Assembly (NCBI RefSeq): GCF_003992725.1
Contig: NZ_RZNF01000007.1
Location: forward strand, 186,001-250,000
Direction of reading: 5' to 3'
Length of the DNA: 64,000 bases
Source of the DNA: Rhodomicrobium lacus
Lineage (GTDB): Bacteria > Pseudomonadota > Alphaproteobacteria > Rhizobiales > Rhodomicrobiaceae
The translations under genes and the position numbers were made by a program. The notes below the pieces were generated by a model that saw only the letters and a list, made by a program, of their open reading frames with translations, had not been told where the DNA came from and searched no databases. Shown piece by piece: positions 53,676 through 61,043 of the stretch (positions are counted from its first letter, which is position 1; each line of letters starts with the position of its first letter).

Positions 53676-53930
53676 CTACGCCTCGTTTGCTCTCGCTGCA
53701 TTCGCTGCACGGCTTAAGCAGCAGGCCAATTCAATGGCAGCTTCGCCTAATGCGGCGTCAATGCTCGATGCACGCTCGATATCTATGCGCAGCGTGCAAT
53801 CGCCTAGGTTAGAAAAGACGACCTTATAGAAAATAGAAATGTCAAAAAGTCGCTCGGAACCAGAGCCGTGAACATTTCTAACGTCAATCTTATCGATTAT
53901 TATGCCAATATCGTCGTAGTCCATCATCAT
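53676..53930 (-). CDS. Small hypothetical protein
   Basis: 84 residues from the third of three Met codons in a row; I recognise no family. The first half is a beta-rich, Ile/Asp-rich stretch ('DIGIIIDKIDVRNVHG', 'RLFDISIFYKVVFSNLGDCTLRIDIE') and the second a hydrophobic helix ('AALGEAAIELACCLSRAANAA'). Its base composition is clearly lower in GC than the neighbours, suggesting either transfer or non-coding DNA. Amphipathic strand spacing favours a real gene. No strong ribosome site. Confidence 0.45.
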   Translation of the reverse strand: MMMDYDDIGIIIDKIDVRNVHGSGSERLFDISIFYKVVFSNLGDCTLRIDIERASSIDAALGEAAIELACCLSRAANAARANEA

Positions 53931-53945
53931 TTGCCTAAATAGAGG

Positions 53946-53967
53946 CGGCCGGACATTGGTCCGGCCG
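53946..53967. terminator. Hairpin downstream of the M16 pair
   Basis: Perfect 9-bp stem CGGCCGGAC/GTCCGGCCG with ATTG loop, 29 bases after the end of the M16 genes. No T run on the minus strand. Confidence 0.45.
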
Positions 53968-53995
53968 TTAAACATCAAAAAACGGAAGCGGAGGC

Positions 53996-55351
53996 TTACA
54001 GCCCCACTTCCTTCACGCCTTCCGGCTCGCCGACAACCGTCACGATGAGGTTCTTCGGTTCGAGCAGCCGCTTCGCGACGCGCTTCACATCGTCGACCGT
54101 CACGGCATCGATTTCGCCATTGCGGCGCTCGATGTAATCGGCGCCCAGTCCGTCGAGCTGGATCGCGAGAAGCTGCGCCGCGATCTTTCCGCTGGTGTCG
54201 AAACGCAGCGCATAGGAGCCGATGAGATAGTCCTTCGCCTGCCGAAGCTCGGCGTCGGTCAGACCCTCCTTCGACACGCGCTCAAGCTCTGCGCGGATGA
54301 GGTCGAGGGACTGCGCCACACTCTTGTTTTCCGTCGCGACGCCGCCGGCGAAGATGCCCGCGTGGTCGAGCGGATAGAGATAGGTGTAGACGCCATAAGC
54401 GAGGCCGCGCTTCTCGCGCACCTCCTGCATCAGCTTCGACGAGAAGCCGCCGCCGCCGACGACATAATTCAGGATGAACGCCGGGATGAAGTCGGGATCC
54501 TTGCGCTTCAAGCCCTGGAAACCGAACTGCACGACGGACTGCGGATTGGGCATCGCCACGACACGCTGCCTGGCGACATTCGCAAGCGTCACCTCGGGCA
54601 CAAGCTTGAGATCGCCCTTCTCGGGCAGGTCGCCGAAAACGGTGTCGAGCAGTTCGCCGAGCTGCTTCGCGTCGATATCGCCGACAACGGCCACCTTCAG
54701 ATTATCGCGCGCGAAGATTCGCTTGCGGTAGGCTTTCAGATCGTCGGGCGTGATGGCCTGAATGCTGTCCACCGTGCCGTTTGACGAGCGGCCGTAGGGA
54801 TGGCTGCCGAAAGCGAGCTTGTACCACTCGATGGAGCTGATCTTGTCCGGGTCTTTTTCCTCCAGCCGGAGATTGGCCAGAAGCTGTTCGCGGATGCGGT
54901 TGGCGTCCTCCGCGTCGAAATGCGGATCGGTCAAGGCCGCGCGCAGAAGCTTGACGGCTTCCTCGCGGTTTTGCGTCAGCGTCTGGAACGAGCCGGAAAA
55001 GTTGTCGTAGTTCGCACTGAAGGACATCTTCGCGGCCAGTTCTTCGAGGCGCCTCTGGAAGCCCTGCGAATCGAGATCCCCCGCGCCTTCATCCAGCATG
55101 CCCGAAACGAAGGTCGCGACGCCCGACTTGCCGTCGGGGTCCTGCGTCGAGCCGCCCTTGAAGGCGAACTGAAGGCTGAGTATCGGACGGCTGTGATCTT
55201 CCACAAGCCAGGCTTCGATACCTTTCTTGCTGACAACGTTTTGAATCTGCATGGCACTCGCTGGCAGGACTGCTCCGAAAAGGAGCGAGATAAACAGGGC
55301 TGATGCGGCGAGCGACGTCAACAGTCGGTTGCCGGAAATCGTGGGTCTCAT
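53996..55351 (-). CDS. M16 peptidase homologue without zinc motif (partner subunit)
   Basis: 451 residues. A signal peptide ('LAASALFISLLFGAVLPASA') then two M16 halves ('AWLVEDHSRPILSLQFAFKGGS' … 'FGFQGLKRKDPDFIPAFILNYVVGGGGFSSKLMQEVREKRGLAYGV'). At the place of the HxxEH zinc motif it has 'GVATFVSGMLDEGAG', so it cannot bind zinc; the R/Y pair 'EKRGLAYGV' of the C-terminal half is kept. Such proteins form heterodimers with a catalytic partner. It follows that partner by 16 bases, so the two make one unit in the periplasm. Confidence 0.92.
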   Translation of the reverse strand: MRPTISGNRLLTSLAASALFISLLFGAVLPASAMQIQNVVSKKGIEAWLVEDHSRPILSLQFAFKGGSTQDPDGKSGVATFVSGMLDEGAGDLDSQGFQRRLEELAAKMSFSANYDNFSGSFQTLTQNREEAVKLLRAALTDPHFDAEDANRIREQLLANLRLEEKDPDKISSIEWYKLAFGSHPYGRSSNGTVDSIQAITPDDLKAYRKRIFARDNLKVAVVGDIDAKQLGELLDTVFGDLPEKGDLKLVPEVTLANVARQRVVAMPNPQSVVQFGFQGLKRKDPDFIPAFILNYVVGGGGFSSKLMQEVREKRGLAYGVYTYLYPLDHAGIFAGGVATENKSVAQSLDLIRAELERVSKEGLTDAELRQAKDYLIGSYALRFDTSGKIAAQLLAIQLDGLGADYIERRNGEIDAVTVDDVKRVAKRLLEPKNLIVTVVGEPEGVKEVGL

Positions 55352-55367
55352 GTGGGTCTTCCGCTCC

Positions 55368-56837
55368 TTAATGCAACGTGCCGCCAGCGGAAGCCGGACG
55401 GGGATCGACTTTGGCCACCTGAGAAGCCTCCGGAATGAGATAGCCCGTGACAGAACGCTTACGCTTCAGGTACTTCGCTGCGACGGCCTGAACGTCTTCG
55501 CGCTTGACCTCTTTCAGGCGATCGGCGCGGGCTTCGACATCGTCCACCGTGCGGCCGGTGGCAAGGCTCCAGCCGTAAGTATGCGCGAGGCTCTGCTGGC
55601 TGTCGGATGAGTAGACGAGGTTGGCGATTTCGCTTGTCTTGGCACGCGCCAGCTCTTCGTCGGTGACGCCATTGCGGATAACGTCATCGATCACGCCATC
55701 GATCGACGCCTCTATATCTTCGAGCTTGTTGTCGCCCGCAGCCACCGCGTAGAAGCCGAAGCGCCCATTGTCGAGCGCTAGCCCGCTGTACCAGGCGCTC
55801 GCCGCGGAGGCTTTTTTCTCTTCGCGCACGAGCTTGTTGTACAAGCGGCTCGTGTTGCTCGCGCCGACGATACGAGCGAGCAACTGCAACGCCTCGGCTT
55901 CGCGGCCGGTGGCGGTGCTGAAGCTCGGCGCGGTGTAATAACGCTCAAGCGACGCCTTGCCGACGCGGCCGTCGCGCAGAAGCACGCGTTTTTCGGCAAC
56001 CGGTTCCGGCTCGACCGGGCGCTTGCGCGTCGCACCGACAGCGGAATTCGCCGGGATCTTGCCATAGGTTTCCTTGGCGAGTTCCACCACCTGCTCCGGC
56101 TCCACATCGCCCGTCACAACGAGGATCGCGTTATTCGGCGCATAAAACTTCTTGTAATGAGCGATCGCGTCCTCGCGGGTCAGGCCCTTCATCTCGGTTT
56201 CCCAGCCGATGACCGGCGTATGATAGGGATGCGCCGTGTAGAGCGAGGCCATCATCTGCTCTTGCAGAAGCGACGAAGGGTCGTTGTCGACGCGGCTCCG
56301 GCGCTCTTCGAGAATGACCTTGCGCTCGGTGAGCACATCGTTCTCGGCGAGCTTGAGGTTCGCCATGCGGTCGGCTTCCATCTCCATCACCCTCGGAAGC
56401 TTGTCCTTGGCGACGCGCTGGAAATAGGCCGTGATGTCCTGTGCGGTGAAAGCGTTGTCCTGCCCGCCGAGGCGCGCAACGATTTTCGAGTATTCGCCGG
56501 CGGGGATCTTGTCGGTGCCCTTGAACATGAGATGTTCGAGGAAATGCGCGATGCCCGACTTGCCGAGCGGTTCGTCCGCCGCGCCGACCTTGTACCATAC
56601 CATATGCGTGACGACTGGCGCGCGGCGATCCGGGATAACCACGATTTCGAGGCCGTTATCCAGCGTGCCGTGATAGGCGAGTCGCGAGGGAGACGATGTT
56701 TGCGCTGCGGCGACGGTATCGAGGGGAGAAAGCGCTAAAGCCATGAGCAGGACACCAAGAAGTTTGATTTTGGTCAGTGTGCCCGATCCAGATGGGGTTG
56801 AACAGGGGCGCGTTCCATATGATGGAGCTTGAAACAT
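55368..56837 (-). CDS. M16 zinc metallopeptidase, catalytic subunit
   Basis: 489 residues. The inverted zinc motif HFLEH is at 98-102 ('SGIAHFLEHLMFKGT'), with the third ligand Glu in the 'LTERKVILEERRSRVDND' stretch about 75 residues on. A hydrophobic signal segment ('LLGVLLMALALSPLDTVAAA') directs it to the periplasm. M16 enzymes degrade peptides up to about 70 residues long inside a closed chamber. The ATG 56837 was chosen over a TTG at 56861. It is upstream of its zinc-less partner. Confidence 0.93.
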   Translation of the reverse strand: MFQAPSYGTRPCSTPSGSGTLTKIKLLGVLLMALALSPLDTVAAAQTSSPSRLAYHGTLDNGLEIVVIPDRRAPVVTHMVWYKVGAADEPLGKSGIAHFLEHLMFKGTDKIPAGEYSKIVARLGGQDNAFTAQDITAYFQRVAKDKLPRVMEMEADRMANLKLAENDVLTERKVILEERRSRVDNDPSSLLQEQMMASLYTAHPYHTPVIGWETEMKGLTREDAIAHYKKFYAPNNAILVVTGDVEPEQVVELAKETYGKIPANSAVGATRKRPVEPEPVAEKRVLLRDGRVGKASLERYYTAPSFSTATGREAEALQLLARIVGASNTSRLYNKLVREEKKASAASAWYSGLALDNGRFGFYAVAAGDNKLEDIEASIDGVIDDVIRNGVTDEELARAKTSEIANLVYSSDSQQSLAHTYGWSLATGRTVDDVEARADRLKEVKREDVQAVAAKYLKRKRSVTGYLIPEASQVAKVDPRPASAGGTLH

Positions 56838-57133
56838 CGGCAATCCGGCATCCTTCTGCAAAGAGTCGCTGGAGATATAGCTCTTTCCGGCGATGGCGCC
56901 AGTAGTGGTGCGGCGATTTCATGACGTCACGAGATGAAAGTGCTGCCGCAATCTAGAAACAAGATCGCCCGCTGACATATTACATTTTTGTCATGTGTCC
57001 TGTTTGCGTGGAGCGGGCGCCCTACACATCGCCCGGCCGCGCAAGAATTTCGCGCGGGCCACGCCAATACATCAAGATCGCCGGCGCGGGCACGCAATCG
57101 TGATCCCGCAGGCGTGATTTCCCGGCCCGGTTG

Positions 57134-57376
57134 TCACCGCTGTAGCAGGCCGGGCTTTCGCGGACATGTCTGCGAACTCGGCGTGCACGAGGTTTTGGTC
57201 CGGCAGTTCATATGCCGCGTGCGAACGCAAGCGTAGACGGTACCATTGATGCACTGAGAAAAACGAACGGTTTTCGGAAGGCAAAAGCCGACACGAACAA
57301 GCTTATCGTCACTATCGTTAGGCGGCGCCTCCACTAGCAGGAGCGATGCCAGCGGTATGACTGCCAATTTTAGCAT
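57134..57376 (-). CDS. Tiny secreted cysteine-rich protein, unknown
   Basis: 80 residues. GAGGA lies nine bases before the ATG. The first 17 residues (MLKLAVIPLASLLLVEA) look like a signal peptide, and the mature part holds six cysteines (32, 42, 50, 58, 64, 71), enough for three disulfides. I recognise no family. The gene sits alone in a 660-base stretch between the M16 genes and two more small secreted proteins. The rest of that stretch (56838-57133 and 57377-57533) shows no gene. Confidence 0.55.
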   Translation of the reverse strand: MLKLAVIPLASLLLVEAPPNDSDDKLVRVGFCLPKTVRFSQCINGTVYACVRTRHMNCRTKTSCTPSSQTCPRKPGLLQR

Positions 57377-57533
57377 GGATCTGGTCCTCTGATTTGCAGT
57401 GTACTTTTTATCGCAATTATCAGGTAACGCTCATTACTCTATTCAATGACCAAGCGTCATGGCGGTAATCTTCAGTTAAGCCATGCACGCCTAGCCTGCC
57501 TTAACACGTTCCAACAATGAAGAGGCAATGTCC

Positions 57534-57758
57534 ATGAAGACGTTAGCGCTTGCGGTCGCGGCTGTGTTCCTTCTGACCACAGCGGCTTCATTCAATGCCG
57601 ATGCGGCGAGCAGAAATCAGAGCCAGCATAGCCAGTCTGGCAAGAGCCACCTGAACAAGGCAAAGAACAAGGCCGGTCAGCTCGGCAAGTCGAGCGATCG
57701 ACGCGCCAAAGCCCGCACCAGCGGTCAGCGCAGCGGGCAATATGGCGGGCGCGGCTGA
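57534..57758 (+). CDS. Tiny secreted basic protein A
   Basis: 74 residues. Signal peptide 'MKTLALAVAAVFLLTTAASFNADA', then a very polar mature part rich in Ser, Gln, Lys, Arg and Gly ('SGKSHLNKAKNKAGQLGKSSDRRAKA'), probably disordered. The ATG at 57534 is nine bases after AGAGG; the ATG at 57528 is too close. The downstream gene has the same build. Function unknown. Confidence 0.65.
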   Translation: MKTLALAVAAVFLLTTAASFNADAASRNQSQHSQSGKSHLNKAKNKAGQLGKSSDRRAKARTSGQRSGQYGGRG

Positions 57759-57773
57759 TCCGATCCATGAGAC

Positions 57774-57804
57774 TGAGCTTCGGCGGCCTCCCAGCCGAAG
57801 CTCA
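57774..57804. terminator. Hairpin between the two small secreted genes
   Basis: Perfect 11-bp stem TGAGCTTCGGC/GCCGAAGCTCA with a 9-base loop and no T run. It may limit read-through or protect the message. Confidence 0.45.
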
Positions 57805-57831
57805 CCCGAACTCACCAACGCGGGCATGTTC

Positions 57832-58089
57832 ATGAAAATCATCGTCTTTGCGGCAATTCCCCTCTTTACGGCCCTGGCAATTCCCGGCTCGGTCACGGCT
57901 CAAACGGGACAAGGGATCGACAATGCTCAGGCCTCGCGGCAGCTTTCACGCGCCCTGCAGAACCGGGCCAATCCGGTCAGAGATCGCTCGCAGGCCGCTA
58001 AACGGGCGACGCAGAAGCGCCAGCAGGCTCGCCTCAAGGCTCGCGCGCAGCAAATGAAACGGGAGCCGGCCAGCGGCGCACGGTATTAG
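57832..58089 (+). CDS. Tiny secreted basic protein B
   Basis: 85 residues. Signal peptide 'MKIIVFAAIPLFTALAIPGSVTA', then a mature chain rich in Gln, Arg, Ala and Lys ('RQLSRALQNRANPVRDRSQA', 'ATQKRQQARLKARAQQMKRE'), with helix-forming content. Same size and plan as the preceding gene. Function unknown; possible roles include nucleic-acid or envelope binding, which is inference. A Met two codons upstream (57826) is also possible. Confidence 0.62.
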   Translation: MKIIVFAAIPLFTALAIPGSVTAQTGQGIDNAQASRQLSRALQNRANPVRDRSQAAKRATQKRQQARLKARAQQMKREPASGARY

Positions 58090-58129
58090 GATTTCTTTTT
58101 GAAGGTGTCGGCTTATGGGCCGGCGCCTT

Positions 58130-58621
58130 TCATTTTCCCTTTCGGACGACCGGTGCCCTGCCGGTCTTCGTCGCCTTCGAGACGACGTCGAAAATGAAAC
58201 CGAGCGCATCCTCGATGTCCCGGTCGAAATCCGTCGGATACATTTCGGCGAGCGTGCGCGCCAAGGCCCATTTCATCGCAGCGAAGTGCTCGGGCTGAAC
58301 GCCTGCGCAGGCGTGACGCAACCCGAGATATTCAATCTCCGGCAGCGAGGCGCGGCCCGCTTCGGGGTCGACCGGCCATAGCTGACTCGACCGCGTCAAC
58401 GCGATTGTGCTGCGCAACATGGAGGCGAACTGCAACTGCTGCGCCGCGAAGTCGCCCTTGAATAAAGAAGCCGCTTCCGGCACCGCCTCAAAAAAGCGAT
58501 CGTACATCCGCGCAACGATTTCAGGCAAATCACCTTCAACGTTCGAGAAAAAATCTCGTAAAGCAGCTAGCTGGTTCGGCCCTATCAACGAAAACTCCAC
58601 ATACGGCTCGCGGCTTTTCAA
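58130..58621 (-). CDS. Single-domain globin
   Basis: 163 residues with the globin fold. 'IVARMYDRFFEAVPEAASLFKGDFAAQQLQFASML' gives helices B to E and 'YLGLRHACAGVQPEHFAAMKWALARTL' gives the proximal His (F8, in 'RHACAG') and helix G. It resembles the globin half of flavohaemoglobins but lacks the reductase part. Likely binds O2 or NO. Close to gltX on the same strand without evidence of an operon. Confidence 0.88.
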   Translation of the reverse strand: MKSREPYVEFSLIGPNQLAALRDFFSNVEGDLPEIVARMYDRFFEAVPEAASLFKGDFAAQQLQFASMLRSTIALTRSSQLWPVDPEAGRASLPEIEYLGLRHACAGVQPEHFAAMKWALARTLAEMYPTDFDRDIEDALGFIFDVVSKATKTGRAPVVRKGK

Positions 58622-58709
58622 AGCGGCGCAAGAATATGGGAAACACCGCTACCATGCAATTTGCTCATGAACTCATGATTGGCCTGGAAATAGGACTGAA
58701 CGCAAGCCC

Positions 58710-60047
58710 TCAGCCTTGCGCCAACCTCGCGACCGCCTCCCGCCTGCCTATGAGAGGCAGAAAATCCTTGAGTTCCGGTCCCCGTTCCAGTCCCGTCAGC
58801 GCGAGGCGCAAGGGATGAAACAGAGCGCGGCCCTTTGCGCCGGTCTCCTGTTTCACGGCGTCGGTCCAGCTCTTCCACGTGGTATGATCCCACGGCTCCG
58901 GCGGCAACAGCGCCAGCGCCTTCCCGACGAGCGCGGCATCCTCGATCACAGGGGTGATCGGCCCCCTTGCGACGCGCCACCACAGATCGACATCGGCGAA
59001 CACTTCGAGGTTCGCGCGCACGGCCAGCCAGAAGGCCTCGCCGCCATCGATACCGCGCGCCGCCAGCCGATCCGCCACCGCCTCAAAGGGTGTCGTATGC
59101 AGAAGCTTCGCGTTCAGCCCTGCGAGTTCGGCGGGGTCGAAGCGGGCGGGGGCGCGTGAAATCTTGCCGAAGTCGAACAGCTTCGCCAGCGTGTCGAGGC
59201 CGTCATGCGGCTGCAACGCCTCCGACGTGCCGATGAGCGCGGCATGCGTCATCACCGCGAGCGGCTCGAACCCGTCCTCGCGCAGCCCCGCGATGGACAG
59301 CGAGCCGATGCGCTTCGACAGCGCTTCGCCCTGCGCGCCGATGAGCAGATTGTTATGCGCGAAACGCGGCACGGGCGCGCCCAGCGCCTCGAAAAGCTGG
59401 ATTTGCACCGCTGTGTTGGTGACGTGGTCCTCGCCGCGAATGATGTGCGTGACGCTGGTGTCGGCGTCGTCGGCCACGCTTGTAAAGGTGTAAAGCGGCG
59501 TGCCGTCCTCGCGGATCAGTACGGGATCGGAGATGGTGCCCGCGTCGATTTCCTGCGGCCCGCGAATGAGGTCGTTCCACGCGGTCGGCCGCTGGTCGAG
59601 CTTGAAGCGCCAGTGCGGCTTGCGTCCGGCGGCCTCAAGGTCAGCGCGCTCGGCGTCGGTCAGGGCCAGCGCCGCGCGGTCGTAAACCGGCGGCTTGCCG
59701 CGCGCCATCTGCAGCTTGCGCCGCCGCTCAAGCTCCGCCGCCGTCTCGTAGGCCGGATAGAGCCGTCCCGCCTGTTTCAGCTTTTCCGCCGTCTCGGCAT
59801 AGAAGGCAAAGCGCTCCGACTGGCGAAATTCCTCGTCCCACGAAAGCCCGAGCCAGCGCAGATCCTCGCGGATGCCGTCGACATATTCCTCTTTCGAGCG
59901 TTCGAGGTCGGTGTCGTCGAAGCGCAGCACAAACACGCCGCCCTCGCGCCGCGCGAACAGCCAGTTGAACACGGCGGAGCGGATGTTGCCGATGTGAAGC
60001 CGGCCCGTGGGGCTCGGCGCGAAGCGGACTTTGACGGCGTTGGTCAT
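58710..60047 (-). CDS. gltX: Glutamyl-tRNA synthetase
   Basis: 445 residues, class I synthetase. HIGH-type motif '[20 protein letters not shown]' and KMSKS-type motif 'ALSKRIGS' are present. Charges tRNA-Glu (and in organisms without GlnRS also tRNA-Gln for later amidation). The shorter length and C-terminal end ('[17 protein letters not shown]') fit the second, GltX2-like form that many alphaproteobacteria carry; whether another copy exists cannot be seen here. Confidence 0.95.
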   Translation of the reverse strand: MTNAVKVRFAPSPTGRLHIGNIRSAVFNWLFARREGGVFVLRFDDTDLERSKEEYVDGIREDLRWLGLSWDEEFRQSERFAFYAETAEKLKQAGRLYPAYETAAELERRRKLQMARGKPPVYDRAALALTDAERADLEAAGRKPHWRFKLDQRPTAWNDLIRGPQEIDAGTISDPVLIREDGTPLYTFTSVADDADTSVTHIIRGEDHVTNTAVQIQLFEALGAPVPRFAHNNLLIGAQGEALSKRIGSLSIAGLREDGFEPLAVMTHAALIGTSEALQPHDGLDTLAKLFDFGKISRAPARFDPAELAGLNAKLLHTTPFEAVADRLAARGIDGGEAFWLAVRANLEVFADVDLWWRVARGPITPVIEDAALVGKALALLPPEPWDHTTWKSWTDAVKQETGAKGRALFHPLRLALTGLERGPELKDFLPLIGRREAVARLAQG

Positions 60048-60224
60048 GGATGCTCGGCTTTTGGCTGCGCGGTTGGCCTAGCGTTGTAGCGATTTGGCGG
60101 GGGGAGGTGGACGCTCACGGTCTTAGGCTTGTACCACTGAATGAGCTTATAGCTTACGCCTTTTGCGTCTGCTCGTGTAGTAATCGAAGTGCTCGATCAG
60201 TCACGAAGCGCCAGCGCGACCGTG

Positions 60225-60551
60225 TTATGCCGACGCTGCGCGCTTGGCCGTCCTTTCCTTGCGGGCCTTTTTTGAAGCAGGAACGAAAGAGATGGCGAGA
60301 CGGCTCCCCGTGGCGGCAGCAAAGCGCTTCAAAGTCCGCGTGGACGGAAGGCTGCGGCCGCTTTCAAGCCGGGCAATGACGGTCCGCGAGGTGTCCATGC
60401 GGCTCGCAAGCTCATCCTGGGTCAGTCCCGCGCGGGCGCGAGCCTCGATCATCTCGCGGGCGAGCGCGAACTCTGTTTCGAGTTCGGCATACGCCTCCGC
60501 GTATTCGGGCTCATCCATCCACCGTTCGTGCAAATCTGTCACGCGAGTCAT
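60225..60551 (-). CDS. HigA/XRE-type antitoxin
   Basis: 108 residues. A helix-turn-helix of the Cro/C1 type lies in the middle ('GLTQDELASRMDTSRTVIARLESGRSLPS'), with an N-terminal helical part and a Lys/Arg/Ala tail. It overlaps the upstream toxin gene by four bases (ATGA). The order toxin first, antitoxin second is typical of higBA-like systems. It probably represses its own promoter at the palindrome 60877-60892. Confidence 0.88.
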   Translation of the reverse strand: MTRVTDLHERWMDEPEYAEAYAELETEFALAREMIEARARAGLTQDELASRMDTSRTVIARLESGRSLPSTRTLKRFAAATGSRLAISFVPASKKARKERTAKRAASA

Positions 60552-60874
60552 ATCACGTCCTTCGCCCTTTTCAGGGCTAACTCGATCTCCTGGCGAGGCG
60601 TTTTCTGTGTCTTTTTCACAAACACACGCACCACCACCACTCTTTTACCCCTCGCCGTTACATAAAGCGCCCGCGCAATTCCGTCGGCGCCTTTCATGCG
60701 GATTTCCCAAAGCGCCCCATCGATGTGATCGACGTGCGGGTGGCCAACCTTCTCCAAGCCTAGCGCTTCAATCATGCCGGCGATGCGGACAAAGCGCGCC
60801 CTCATGTCGGCAGGCAAAGCCTCAAGCTCAGCGTCGACGGCGGCGTTCAGCGTCTCAACGGTCCAGTATGTCAT
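60548..60874 (-). CDS. HigB/RelE-type toxin
   Basis: 108 residues of the RelE/Gp49-like superfamily: 'LEALPADMRARFVRIAGMIEALG', 'HIDGALWEIRMKG', 'IARALYVTARGKRVVVVRVFVKKTQKTP'. Such toxins cleave mRNA at the ribosome. The strand order and basic core are intact. The ATG at 60874 ('MTYWTVETL') follows directly on the palindromic operator; a TTG upstream at 60883 lies within it. First gene of the toxin-antitoxin pair. Confidence 0.87.
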   Translation of the reverse strand: MTYWTVETLNAAVDAELEALPADMRARFVRIAGMIEALGLEKVGHPHVDHIDGALWEIRMKGADGIARALYVTARGKRVVVVRVFVKKTQKTPRQEIELALKRAKDVI

Positions 60875-60876
60875 AT

Positions 60877-60892
60877 GTAGCAAATTTGCTAC
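60877..60892. promoter_or_regulatory. Palindromic operator of the toxin-antitoxin pair
   Basis: GTAGCAAATTTGCTAC, a perfect 16-bp palindrome that ends 3 bases before the toxin start. Probable binding site of the HTH antitoxin. Confidence 0.65.
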
Positions 60893-61043
60893 CTTGAGAC
60901 AATAGACTTCGCAAGCGAAAACGTAGCTTTAGGATGCATTGCAAGCTCACGGGGAATGCGGCATCGCTGACCGCAGCCGGCGTCCGCGCCAACGGCTTTT
61001 CCACCTAACTTGAGGCGTCACTCCGATTTCACTTTCCTCCCCC

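Noticed and set aside
51978-53717. Open frame of 579 codons on the plus strand
   Set aside because: Antisense to the ABC-F gene, whose Walker and signature motifs are unambiguous.
59205-60089. Open frame of 294 codons on the plus strand
   Set aside because: Antisense shadow of gltX.
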